From assembly GCF_000835495.1 (NCBI RefSeq), contig NW_015622542.1:6443579-6507578 (forward strand): a DNA stretch of 64,000 nt, written 5' to 3'. Origin of the DNA: Cladophialophora immunda (Eukaryota; Ascomycota; Eurotiomycetes; Chaetothyriales; Herpotrichiellaceae). The position numbers and the translations under genes were made by a program. The notes below the pieces were generated by a model that saw only the letters and a list, made by a program, of their open reading frames with translations, did no database searches and was not told the origin of the DNA. Shown one piece after another: positions 19,432 through 30,776 of the stretch (position 1 is its first letter; each line of letters opens with the position of its first letter).

Positions 19432-22090
19432 TCATATGCGGCGCTCATAGTGGCAAGAATGAGATTGGTAATAGTCCACCCGGTCCCGATGCGCAGGTTG
19501 TGGGACAGCGACAGGGGTCTCAGGGGTAGGAGCCATTGCGGTATCATCAGCAACTGCAGGTGGTGGCGCGAGCGGTCCGCCAGACAGCGGAGTCGGCGGA
19601 GCCTGGGCAAAGCTGTTGATAGTCTGTGGTGTGAAGTAAGGTAGGGAAGGGGCACAATTGTTGACACGGCCAGCAGTTTCCGGCAATCTGCTTGACTGCG
19701 GAGGGGACATAGTTGCTGGGAATTGGTCTTGATAACTCCGCTGACGTATAAGGCTGGAGAAGACTTTGTTCGGATGAATATCTATGTCGTCCAGGCTTGG
19801 TAGAGGGCCGCTGGCTCTGGCGTCGCTGTGCACCATGGGTCGAAGTGTAACGTTGGAAACACTGACTCCTGGAGGACTGAGCTGGTCGTTCGGCTCCCTA
19901 ATCCGCTCTGCGTCCCAATGTCGTTGTGTGGCTCCCTCATGAGAAGAGAATTCTCCCTTCAAAGATCCTCTCTTATGGCCGCAGGCGTCGCTCTTTAGCT
20001 GGAGTGCTTCCACATCTGCCTTGGCCTGCTGCGCCTCTCTGCATTCTGCCTCTCTCTGGTTCCACTCCTCGCCCAGGCCGCTAGCGTACCCTTCGCCCTC
20101 CATATGAACTTGATGCAATTGCGGATTCAAAGCGTACTGTTCTGCCTTATGTTGCGCCGCTTCTCCTTGTCGACGCTCCTCTGCTAGTTCTGAAGTACGC
20201 TGATCGGACGTCTCTTGCGCCGCTCCTCTTTGTCGACGTTCTTCTGCCAGCGCAGTGTCGAGTTTATTAACCTGTTCGCGCTTTGCTTCCGCCTCCCTTG
20301 CGTTCGCTGCTGCGTCGGCCAATGCCTGATCAACTTGTCCGCGCAGTGCCTCCACTTCCTTTTCTCGCTGCGCCAGTGCGGCGTTGGCTTGATCGACTTG
20401 TCCGCGCAGTGCCTCCACTTCCTTTTCTCGCTGCTGCNNNNNNNNNNNNNNNNNNNNNNNNNNNNNNNNNNNNNNNNNNNNNNNNNNNNNNNNNNNNNNN
20501 NNNNNNNNNNNNNNNNNNNNNNNNNNNNNNNNNNNNNTTTTCTCGCTGCTGCGCCAGTGCGGCGTTGGCTTGATCAACTTGTCCGCGCAGTGCCTCCACT
20601 TCCTTTTCTCGCTGCTGCGCCAGTGCGGCGTTGGCTTGATCAACTTGTCCGCGCAGTGCCTCCACTTCCTTTTCTCGCTGTGCCAGTGCGGCGTTGGCTT
20701 GATCGGCCTGTTCGCGCTGTGCCTCCAGCTCCATCCGCGTCTCCTGGAGAGTGTCAGCCGCCTGCTGAGCATTGCGCTCGGCGTTGTCCGCGCGAGCCCG
20801 TTCCTGGTTCAACATTTCTGCTTGCGCTTCCAACGTAGCGCGGAGGTGGATCTCCCTTGTGTTCAATCTTATATGATCGTAGGACCGTTGTCTTACGCGC
20901 CGTCGCAACACGTTGAACCGAATTTGCCCCTGCTTGCTATCGTCACTGAGGCTAAAGTTCTCCAACAGAGTCGTCTGCAACTCGCCTGCCGTGCCTCGAT
21001 AGGTCTCTTCCAAGCTGGCAAGAAGTTCTCGGAGATCATCACGCTCTTTGTCCGAGTTGGCAAGAGCTACTTCGGTGGACTGGCTCTCCTCCAACAGCTT
21101 CGCATGGTCCGCCGACAGTTGTGCGAAACTGTCGTCCTTGGCACGCAATGTTTCATTCTGGTCGAAGACTTGTCTCGACAGGGCCTCGGTCTTCTGCCTT
21201 TCGGCATCTAGCTGAGACCTCAACTCTGCGCATTCCGCGCGGCCGAGGGAGAAACCATCTCGCTCTTGAGCGAAATTCTCCCTCTCGCGCGCATGATCGT
21301 CTATAACCTTCACAAGGGTCTCATTTACCTTCACGGCGTCGGCCCTCTCCTTCGAAAGTAAATCTCGAGCGTGTTCCTCCGCCCTTACGGCAGCATCTCT
21401 GGCCATTTTGGATTCGCATGCGTTCTTTTCAAGCGTTTCGTTAACCTTCACGAGGTCTTTGCAGGCTCTGGACTCACTGTCATAGTCCTCTTCTAGCTGC
21501 GTGATACGCGTTTTGAGGCCCGTGTTATCACACAAGAGCTCGTCATGAGCCTTTTTGAGGTTGGCCAGATCAGTAGTGAGGATGTCTATTTGGGCGCGCA
21601 GGTTGTGGAATCGCTTCTCAACAAGCCGGCCAAAGTCTTGCGGATCCTCCATGTTTCCTAGCACGGACAACGGATCTGCACCATCTTCCAACCACGCCGT
21701 GTGTTTAATGGTACTCATTCTGATCTCGTTGAGGTACGCCCAGTCTTCCTCCATGCTTTTTCGATCACGGAGCAAGAGTTCCGTTTCTTGCTGCAGCTGA
21801 TGGTCAAATTCGTCAACGACATGGTGCAGCCTTTGCGCGTGAGAAAACGTTTCCTTCACATATCTCTTAGCCGATTTCCGACTGTAACGGTCCCCCCGCA
21901 TAACATGGTAGGCATTACGTAGGGAGGCTGTGGTGTTATTGAGATGTCTCTTCAATGTCTCGGTGGCGGTGGCGGTTGATTGCAAGCTGGAGTTGGCGTC
22001 TCCGCCACGAGGCTGCGTATCCTCCCCGCCGTCGACAAGTTCGGCGCTAGGCCTCACATCCTCGCCAACATGGTCTGTTGTCTCTTCCAT
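19432..22090 (-). CDS. Large coiled-coil repeat protein, interrupted by assembly gap
   Basis: One frame runs from ATG 22090 into the gap at 20537, and another from 20437 to the stop at 19432. The resolved parts sum to 2559 nt (853 codons), a multiple of three, so the true gap must also be a multiple of three; the 100 placeholder Ns break the frame artificially. The N-terminal 500 residues are almost continuous heptads (LRSQLDAERQKTEALSRQV and similar). Then come repeats of EKEVEALRGQVDQANAALAQ with one or two Gln between units. The last ~230 residues are Pro/Ser-rich and disordered. No motor, kinase or membrane segment is seen; a structural or tethering role is only inference. A start further upstream through an unseen exon is possible. 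Confidence 0.75.
20325..20700 (-). repeat. 63/66-bp coding minisatellite
   Basis: Tandem units flank the gap on both sides, nearly identical at DNA level. Each encodes 21 or 22 residues of the type EKEVEALRGQVDQANAALAQ(Q)R; length classes differ by one CTG/CAG (Gln) codon. At least two complete units are visible on the 5' side of the gene and more than one on the 3' side. The sequence entering the gap is the same repeat phase as that leaving it. Confidence 0.92.
20438..20537. other. Assembly gap (100 N)
   Basis: Exactly 100 undetermined bases inside the tandem repeat array: the conventional placeholder for a gap of unknown size, most likely collapsed repeat units. Confidence 0.97.
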
Positions 22091-23008
22091 GGATCCAAAC
22101 ACTTCTGCCTCAATCACAGACAACCAGTGACGCGGCCCGACGATTCAAGGACACGGAAGACGTGCTGCTAAAAGTGGACTCCTGCGCATTCACAAAGCTC
22201 GATGAAACCCCCGCGTCAGGCTGCAGGGCGACCAGGTCCACAAAGGGCACCGGCTTGGAAACACATGTTCTGTAGCAGGGAGTAACGGGAGTAGCTGCCA
22301 GAGAATAGAAGTCGATTGATGATCCGCCAAAGAGATGGGAGAAGGATGAGTCGTGATGGGACGATGGATCTGAGTTGTGAAGGAGGAATTGGTAGGAAAA
22401 GAGGAGCAACGTCTGTCTGGGTGAGGCAGTTTTTGACTTCGGGCTGAGGCGGGTGCTTGGGGCGGGGAGGAGGCATCGAAGACGACCAGAGGCACCCAGG
22501 AGGGGCTGGTCGGGCGCGGGGGTCTACTTGTAGGAAGAAAGTGAATATCAGTGACCCGTCGACGCCTGAGACCCCACCAACCACCGCCCGGCCCCTGGGT
22601 CAAGTGGCCACCGACTCGCCTACCTGGCCGGCTCCCCAACCAATGGCGGTTCCATCTCCCGCGGCTGGTTGAACGCCCAGCGACCCCGCCAATTTACAAG
22701 TACTTGTACAAGTACATCATCCCTGACCGCCCAATTGTCTCGCTTCCTATTGGGTCGCCTCGAGACTGTCGACACTTTTCTGGAGCTGAGTTGCTGCTCC
22801 TGGAGGCATCAATTCACCTCGCGATCCTCGTGAAAACCTCTCCAACACTCAACGCCCATGATCGTTCTCCCCAGAATTGATGATGTTACGGTAGCCTTCT
22901 TGCTGCTTGTCGATTGACGTTCCCAACGACCAGCCGCAGGCGCCGGTCCCTCCTCCTCAGTCCGCACGCAAGAAAGACAACCGCCCAATTATCCACAACC
23001 CTTTCTCC
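22091..23008. promoter_or_regulatory. Divergent promoter region, coiled-coil / Mcp1-like gene
   Basis: About 0.9 kb between divergent genes. It includes a palindromic ACTTGTACAAGT-type stretch near 22698-22712. A possible extra first exon of the Mcp1-like gene lies at 22859-22890. Confidence 0.45.
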
Positions 23009-23974
23009 ATGGCCGACCTCCCTCCCCTCTCGACCCAGAACACACGTGGCTCCGTCTCGTCCGTACCAATGCACGAGGTCGACCCCTCGCCCGTCGACGA
23101 TGACGGTCCAGAAGGGCCCGAGTACGGCACCAACCCGGCCGATATCGACGCCTCCAAGCTGCCCGCTTCGTCTCACACCACAACCAACTGGCTGGGCCTG
23201 ACACCTGCTCGAACGCTGCACATATTGTCAGCCGTGCAGAAGTACTCGGTCGTCCCCTTCTCAGCCTACCTGACGATGCACTACACCAACACCGCCCTGG
23301 TCCCCCTCTTCACCCGCTCTGCGCGCGAGGCAGACAAATACCTCCTCCTCACCCGTCCCTATTACCAGTCTTTCCCGCTCGAACCCCTCCTGATCTTCGT
23401 CCCCGTCGTCACCCACGTCGCGTCCGGTATTGCCCTGCGGCTCTACCGTCGGCGCATCACAGCCAGGAGGCATGGAGCAGAGACGCTCTCCCAGCGCAGG
23501 AAGATGAGGAGCAAGATCCCCTGGCCAAAGTTCTCGTGGACCAGCGCCGCCGGGTACGCTCTGTATCCAATGTTCGTGGCCCACGTGTTATCCATGCGTA
23601 TCATCCCCAAGAAGATTGACGGGAGCTCCGCGTCCGTGGGACTTCGCTACTTTGCCCACGGCATAGCACAAGATCCTTACGTCGGAATGGCAGGCTACAC
23701 ACTGTTCGTGTGCGTCGCAAGTTATCACGTGGTGAGTGGTGCCGCGAAATTCCTCAGGCTGAGTGCAGAGTATATCATCGGGGGCGGGGACGAGGGTCAA
23801 AGACGGAGAAAATGGAGAGGCAGGATTGTCAACGGGGTTGCCGCAGCCCTGGCAAGCGCGTGGATAGCTGGTGGGTTGGGCGTTGTGGGAACCTCAGGGC
23901 GAGGCACTGGGTGGGAGGCAAGCCACTGGGATAAGATATATAGGGCCATGCCGGTGATCGGTAGGTTGTTCTGA
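23009..23974 (+). CDS. MCP1: Mcp1-like (DUF1691) mitochondrial membrane protein
   Basis: 321 aa from the first in-frame ATG at 23009. Hydrophobic segments at about residues 80-100, 125-145, 175-195, 215-240 and 275-300 indicate a multi-pass protein. Conserved-looking pieces are TPARTLHILSAVQKYSVVPF, EPLLIFVPVVTHVASGIALR, WTSAAGYALYPMFVAHVLSM and YTLFVCVASYHVVSGAAKFL, with two His residues placed like haem ligands. Yeast Mcp1 sits in the mitochondrial outer membrane, works with Vps13 in lipid transfer and suppresses loss of ERMES. The frame is open upstream to 22895 without ATG. Alternatively an exon 22859-22890 (starting MIVLPRIDDVT) could splice in phase to CAG 22939. Family assigned by pattern recall, so orthology is likely but not certain. 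Confidence 0.78.
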   Translation: MADLPPLSTQNTRGSVSSVPMHEVDPSPVDDDGPEGPEYGTNPADIDASKLPASSHTTTNWLGLTPARTLHILSAVQKYSVVPFSAYLTMHYTNTALVPLFTRSAREADKYLLLTRPYYQSFPLEPLLIFVPVVTHVASGIALRLYRRRITARRHGAETLSQRRKMRSKIPWPKFSWTSAAGYALYPMFVAHVLSMRIIPKKIDGSSASVGLRYFAHGIAQDPYVGMAGYTLFVCVASYHVVSGAAKFLRLSAEYIIGGGDEGQRRRKWRGRIVNGVAAALASAWIAGGLGVVGTSGRGTGWEASHWDKIYRAMPVIGRLF

Positions 23975-24673
23975 AACTCGGTACCAGGGTTCCGCAGGGG
24001 AGTTTTCCAGTGCCCTAGATACAAACAAGACAGGGGTGTCTTAAATCTGTACGCAGTATAGGGATATCCATATAGTGGATTTTGTAAAGATAGTTCAACA
24101 ACGCCGCCCACGACTGGTGGTCGAAGAGTTCGTTTCTCATATCGAGCCACCGCGTCCCCGTCATCAGCGAAGTTTCATCCCACATGGTCGCCAACGCCGG
24201 CTTGTGAACGCAAAGTATCCAAGCGGTGACTAGGCTATGTGTTCGTCTGCCCCTTGAGGCCGAGCACAAGCACGACGTGCTCCTCTTTCCTCTCCCGTGT
24301 TGTCGTTGCTTTAATTAACACCCACACAATAAGCCTGCCACACTGAGGATTCTTCGTCTTCTCGATCAGATTCGAGATGAGAAATGGGAAGAAAGCCAGG
24401 AAAAGAACAAAAGAAGTGGGTGCAATGTAGCAAGCCAACTGCACCGCCAATATCCTGTGTTGGAATGATCCCGTAGAAAAGATGGCAACCACTGGCCGGT
24501 GCCATCAGGCGAAGTAAGGAGTCTCTGCATCCGTGAGGAAATATCTTCGCCCGGTCAACGCGGACTACCTGGGCGGCAGAGGCTGCCAGATGGCCCAAGA
24601 GATCTTGAAAGGGGATTGAATGTCCCTATATAGTCCAGGTCAGCATTTGCGTTGTCCGACAATAAACGAATGC
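23975..24673. other. Intergenic with protein-like fragments on the minus strand
   Basis: About 0.7 kb between convergent genes. The minus strand holds a hydrophobic stretch (24492-24380) and a segment reading ALATMWDETSLMTGTRWLDM near 24200-24100 that look protein-like, but no single splice model gives a start and good donors. See findings. Confidence 0.4.
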
Positions 24674-25971
24674 CTACGCTGCTAGATTCTGAATTGGCAG
24701 GGAGAAGCCGAGGTGGCTCGATTTGCCCTGTTCCGCAGTTGACGACTCGATCACTTCGTTGATGACGTTGAATTTGATTCGGCGCAAGTATCGCAGTCGA
24801 TATTGCATGAGCACAAGTCGATCAACAATGGCTTTGGCTTGTTCCGTCGATTCTATTGCAAACTCCAGCCTCTGGATCGAGCTCGAGATGAAGTCTACCA
24901 GGGTGATTTCCATGTTTGGCCAAGTCAGGCTCAGCTCCTGCATCTTTGGCGTGCCTAGTAGGAGGGCTGAGAGGAATTCAACGAAAGTCGAAGCAGGAGT
25001 CGTGCTAGAGGAAATCTTGAGGACTTCAAGGCTTTCCCGGTGGACATCATACAGCGCTTTCATTGTCTTCAAGTCCAGGAAAATGCTCTTGTCCGTTTTT
25101 GGATCCGTGATTTGAGTCAAGGTCACACACTTCAATGGCCTTATCCGCTCAAACAGTTGATGAGTGGCAGACTGAGCTATCCTGGTCTGGTATCCGTGTC
25201 TCTGTCGCATGAGGAGGCCACGAGGCGGCCCGATGACCGAAAGACTTTCGAGACTTGTCAGCTTGCTGAGCACTTCTGCGGTCCTCGTCGAGCTGGTCTC
25301 TGAGAACCCACTAAATTGGAGTGATTGAAGCTCTTCAAAAGTCCCCAGACAGCCAATGTGGCATTGCTCAATGTCGAGCTTCAGCACATGGAGTTGGGGA
25401 TAGTGCTCTGCTATCCAGTTGAGGACTTGGGTCATGACGATACTCGAGGGTGTATTCCTGCCAGACTCCAAAGGCCGGAGCAGTGACAGATGCGTCACGC
25501 TAGGCAGTTTTCCTAACGCAGACGTTATGCGATGGATCTCCTGAAGATATGGATGCTGGGCAGCTTGACCATTTATCCAAGGCGCCACAGCATGGGGTTC
25601 GACCTCTTCTAGTCTCAGCTTTAGATTTGTTATGCTTTGCTGCACCCTCTCCGGCCAGTTGTTCGTGAAGTAGGCAAGCTCACTCTGACACTTGCATTCA
25701 AGTGGTCTGCGAAAGAAAGAGCCTCTAGCTTCACCATATACCTGCTTGTTCACACACAGCAAGTTCAAGTGGTCTTGACACTTGAAAGCAAGCATTAGGT
25801 CGTAGACGTATTGGCGCACTTCAAGGGGGATCCGTAGAAGACAACTCGTCGTGGTTGTGTCTGTCTCGCCGGTCTGTTTTGTAGCCACCTATCAATTGTA
25901 AGCCCGGGTCTCGACGAGTGAGTCGTGTTGCTTACCTGCTTTCTCTCTGTCAACAGACTACCTTGCTGCAT
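24674..25971 (-). CDS. F-box-like / LRR-like hypothetical protein
   Basis: Two exons, 25971-25936 (12 codons, MQQGSLLTERKQ) and 25888-24674, 416 aa. The first exon was found because the long frame begins with GTG, not ATG, directly after a GATAG acceptor; donor GTAAGC closes the frame exactly. Residues 25-70 (LRIPLEVRQYVYDLMLAF, then LNLLCVNKQVYGEARG) match the degenerate F-box-like start common in Pezizomycotina proteins that open with a LPxEIRxxIY motif. The rest contains leucine-rich steps (VTHLSLLRPLES, LHVLKLDIEQ, LESLSVIGP, MQELSLTWP). Function unknown; a ubiquitin-ligase adaptor is only an inference from the N-terminus. Confidence 0.72.
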
Positions 25972-28902
25972 CTTCAGCGAAGGACAACTTTCGCTGTATT
26001 TGCGTTAATTACTATCAAGAGGCCGGGAGCCGCTGTCAATTTTTTTGCAGTACCTCCGATTCAGGTAGCTCGCTGCATTGGTTTGAATACGCGCAGGAAA
26101 TATGAATGGGACATAAGTCTGATCGGATATGTGAGGTTGTCTCCGGTGAAAAATAGAAGACGGCTTGCAGTCGCTAGGCTGATGGTACTTGATTCGAGCA
26201 TTTTCGATCTATCGCAGAATTGTGCTGGCCACACGAAGACTGGAAAAAGGTGAACGCTTCAAAATTCGGCAACATTCTGCTAACTTAACGGCATTTTCAG
26301 CCCACGAGGCACATTAACATTTCAAAGGGTATCTGCGAGAGGCAGCACACCTGTTATCGGAATGTAAGTGTTTCAACGAGAAGTGGTGTAGTGGTGGAAC
26401 TTGGAATAGGTTCAGCAAACCATGCGCAGAGAGCATACTGCAGCGGTGAGGGTCAAATCAACATCGGCAATGTGGATAAACACGAATATCGGAGACAGTT
26501 GAGGCTACAGCTGGCGGGGGCCCCGAAATATCAGAAAATGTGGCTGCCACATGGCCTCCCAGATGGTCCGCAAATCGACGGCTGGAAATGAATTGTGAGA
26601 AGACACCGTACCGGACTAAACGCCACCAGAGCAGGAGGCGAAGGTGGCAACCAAATCAAAGCAGGCCAGGAGAGCGAGGCGATAGAAAACACTAGAAGAG
26701 GCTCTCCTTACCGACCCCTTTGATTGAGGAGCTGGAGCACAGGCATAGAGAAACTCACCACAAGTGCCCTGTACTTTTGACAGAGGCAATGTCGACATCT
26801 GACCCAAAGTCCTTTGGTCTGCATTTCTCCGAGATCAATCCAGTTTGTGCACTTTCCAACTCCATGCAGCTGTATTGACAAATTCACGAACCCCCGTCGA
26901 GCCTTCAATGGTGACTGGGGACGGTGAATAGGTTGTCTGGAGCAATGTAGCTTGCAGAAGTGTGATCCACGTGAACCAGAGGAACGGCGTTAGATTCGGC
27001 GAAATTCCCCAGTATCAGGCTTGCTCATGACTTCTCGACATCGTATCGGAATTGGCCAGGGAGTTCGCATCAAGCTATCCGTTGTGTTCGGTTGGTGATT
27101 GGGCCACTCACCGGTGCAAATGAACGCTGGACCAGCGACCTGGGATGTCAAAATAGCTTGTCCGCATCAGTAGTGCCTGCAGAGTTTGTTATGGTGCTGA
27201 TACAGCATGACAGGGCTAGTGTACCGGTGTTAGGAAGAGAAGAATTTTAGGCATTCCCAACCATGCGGTGGTTCTGGCAGATGTGGGTGGATCTGGGATG
27301 GACGGGGGAGGGATGCAGGACGCATGATCGCATTCGACAGGGGATCACCACGAGGTCGCCAATCTCGAGAAAAGGCAGGAGAATGGTGGATGAGAGAAGC
27401 AGAGACCAATCACTCCTTCAGATGGTGCCCTCTACCTGAGTCAGAGCACCGAGCCTGAGCAGGGAGCTTCTTGTTCTGGATCCTGAAATGTGGTCAGAGC
27501 CTTTGCTCAAGCAAGGCAAGGCCAGGCAGGGAGGCGAGGAGCAGACAGTCTTTCATTGCATTTTCCCCCCTTAACCCCCTCTCTCTCCAATAGCAATGCT
27601 GGCGTGAGGAACCCGCTGAGAAGGCGCAATATGCAGCAAGCCCAAAGGGGGCGGGTGCGAGGGTTCAGACGTATCACTGATCAATTGGGGGCTTGACGAC
27701 CCGGCAAAGGGCAAACGGCTCGGGCCTATTGTTCGATCAAATGGGGTAATTCTGAGCGCGTTAGATGCATGGAAAAGGAAGCAAAGACTCGACAAGTCGT
27801 TGTGAGGAACCTAAGGTATTCGGGACGTGCGTACGAGGTGGTTGGCTTTGGTGGCGTGGTGGAGTGCAAGTGAGAAACACGAACGTGAGGAGGATGTGAG
27901 GAGGTTGAATCGCCTGCGGTCCAGACTCTAATGTTGGACCAAAAACAGCCCATCCACTCTCTCGGGCACAGCAACAACCTCGTTAACATCCAAAAGAGAT
28001 ATCAGACCACCTTTCCTGGGCTCTGAATGAAATGTCACTTTGCATCCAGGCCGCATCGACATCTCAACTCGCCATGTGGCCGCCACATCTCTTTAGCGAC
28101 ATGGTACAGACACCCAAGCACGAGGACCCAAGCAGTCAGAGTCATGCTGTCCAGTTCACGGAGCCCGGACGAGGAGTTCCTACCACCACCGTCACTGCTG
28201 AAACGCATGTCACATATCCATTCCGGGCACAAGTGGCTCGATAATGGACCGGACCGGACCAGACTGGACTTTTGTCACTTGGTTCACCTGTCCAAATGTG
28301 CCTCAATCGGTGGCTTAGCCGATGTGTCAAATCCACTTTGACCCAAAAGGAGGAGGAGCAGGTTCAAGACCGGCAGCAGGACAAGCACTTCAGGGTCATA
28401 CTGCAGGCGCTTGTCATTCATCGCCTAAGCAAGATCGCTGGGGGACAGGAAGATGAGCCTGGATCGTGCGCGCTCCCGATCCCAATTTGGCGGAACAGCT
28501 CATCCAGAAGGGGCCAACAATGCGCTCGGTGACCACGAGGCACATCCCAGATTCTAAGACGGCCCGGTAGATGGTGTCAAAGGACCAACTATCCAACGAG
28601 ACCCAGGCACGGCGAAACGCTGTTGTGCTTGAACAACGCCTGAAGTCTACAAGCTGGCAGCTCGCGAACCATGGAGATGCCGTGTCAAACAATGGCCATT
28701 ATTTTCGCCGACTCATAAACTATGTGAAGCTGAACCTTTACAATCCCTCGTGGCCATGTCGCAGCCACCCGATGCACCATGGGACCCGGATTCCACTGGA
28801 TGCAGCCCCCGTTTCCACCTGACACGAACAAGACGCTGGCGCTAATACATATATTCAGAAATGCTTTTAGACTTGAAAACAGTCCCCCCACTCCAGTCCG
28901 AA
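25972..28902. other. Long intergenic region without supported genes
   Basis: The longest gene-free stretch, 2.9 kb. Frames up to 111 codons occur but are shadowed on other frames and carry no recognisable motif. Two short palindromes built on TGGCNGCCA occur (near 26544 and 28064), plus a GGACC-type short repeat near 28248. No tRNA B-box, transposase fragment or terminal inverted repeat was seen. It could hold promoters, non-coding transcripts or a decayed gene. Confidence 0.5.
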
Positions 28903-30223
28903 TCACACCTTGAGTAGCTTCGCTGCATAGTTTGTGATGGTATCAACCTGAGGGAAGCTCAACTCTTCCAATTTCTGCGCGTAGGGGGTGGGAACCTCCG
29001 CACCAGTAACACGAACCGGCGGTGCCTGGAGGTAGTCGAACCCATATTCGACAGCTAGGGCAAGAATCTCAGCCCCGACTCCAAAGGCAGGGAAGCCGGA
29101 TTCGACTGCCATGAGCACACCCGTTTTCTTGACCGACTTGATGATAGCCTCCACATCCATTGGCTTGATTGACCGTAGGTTGATGACCTCAGCTTCGACA
29201 CCATAGTTCTTTTTCAGCTGTTCTGCAGCGTCGAGTGACAGGCCCACACAGCGGGAAAGAGTCACAATGGTCAGGTCCTTGCCTGGTCGTTCAATCTTTG
29301 CCTTGCCGAAGGGGAGGACGAAATCGCTCTTCTGAGCCTCTGCACTCATTGGGAAAGCCTGGCCGTATAGCAGTCTACCCATGTCAGCATGTGGTTCTCT
29401 TCTTGTTGACGCGGAACTCACTCGTTCTCCAGGACAACCACGGGGTTGGGATCTCGGATAGCGGCTTTCAACAGCCCCTTTGCGTCCTCCGCACTCCATG
29501 GGGCGACCACTTTCAACCCAGGAATGCTTCCGTACCACGCAGAGTAGTCTTGTGAATGTTGAGCAGCCACTCCAGCGGCGAAACCGTTAGGCCCTCGGAA
29601 AACAATTGGACAGGGCTGGATGCCGCCGGACATGTAGTGGGTTTTTGCTGCGGAGTTAATGATCTGGTCAATTGCCTGCATGGCGAAATTGAACGTCATG
29701 AACTCGCAAACGGGATGTAGACCGGCCAAAGCTGCGCCCACAGCTAGACCGCAGAAACCGGATTCTGTGATTGGCGTGTCAATGACTCTTTTAGGGCCAA
29801 AGCGATCGAGGAGGCCTTTGGTGACCTGGAACATGGTTAGCATCGAGGAGGTGCAGCGGGACAGAGGTCTTGAAACCCCTGCATATCTCTTGCAGGCCTT
29901 CGGGGCATCTTACTTTATATGCACCTGAAAGATAGCTAGTCAGCATTGGATCGTCATTTCCATGTAACATGGAGCTCACCATTGTATTGAGCCACCTCTT
30001 CTCCTAATATGAACACTTTTTCATCTTGTTCAAGCTCCTCTGCGAGTGCTTCATTCAGCGCATCACGGACCGTGAACGTCTGCTGTGACCCGGAGGCATA
30101 TCCTCGGATTGCAGGAAGGGATATAGGTGCGACTCTGCGAAAGGAAGGACGTATTGAGGAAGGAAGGGCAGATCGCTGTGAAAGCAGCCGCGAGGCGCTC
30201 GTAAAGAGTCTGGTCGCTGACAT
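28903..30223 (-). CDS. PDB1: Pyruvate dehydrogenase E1 beta subunit
   Basis: Four exons, 30223-29980, 29924-29914, 29825-29422 and 29374-28903, 376 aa. E1 alpha2beta2 uses thiamine diphosphate to decarboxylate pyruvate in the matrix. The first ~40 residues are an Arg/Ser-rich presequence ([17 protein letters not shown]). Then come [34 protein letters not shown] (assembled from three exons), [75 protein letters not shown] and [11 protein letters not shown]. All are hallmarks of the beta chain. Exon 2 is only 11 nt (GTGCATATAAA); both flanking junctions are needed for the conserved YNGAYKVTKGL. The length matches the family. Confidence 0.96.
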
Positions 30224-30776
30224 GGTGAGCCGGAGAGAGGCGATGTCGACTAGAGCGACGTGCTTGCGTCTGTTTCAGAAAAGAATGGCTTGAATTGACC
30301 AAAGGCGAAAGAAAAAGTTGTTGGAAGTTGAGGGTGGACTGCAATACGGAGCTCGGGATTGATTGGGGTTCCCAACACGGGAAGCTGCGATCACCGAAGG
30401 ACGGGAAGGGGGCTCTTGCCAGCAAGCCAGCTTCGCTCAGGCCCAGTAAGGCTTAGCTCAACTCCATTGTTCTTGGCATGTTTGGTGTGATTGTGACCAG
30501 GCTGCACGACTTCTGTTGTCCTCACATTGCTGACACCCTCTTATCCGTTGAAAGGCTCGTAAAATGATAGCAAGCATTGAGGCCGCTGTTACCGAGTAGA
30601 CAACCGGTAATTTGTGGGGTCACTTCTCGACACACTGGGTCTCACTACACTACCATATCTGTACGCCATTGCGAAGCAGCCAATATCCGTTTGACCAGAC
30701 ACGAGGTTGCGAGGGTTCCTTTCAGGCGAAGTAACCGTGATTGAAAGGAGCAGTTCTTGCGGCCCATGTCTTTGAG
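30224..30776. promoter_or_regulatory. Divergent promoter PDB1 / phosphoesterase
   Basis: A 553-bp spacer between divergent genes, with short overlapping frames only. Confidence 0.4.

Noticed and set aside
20215..20838. Plus-strand frames through the repeat and gap
   Set aside because: Complement of the coding minisatellite; the minus strand gives continuous heptads on both sides.
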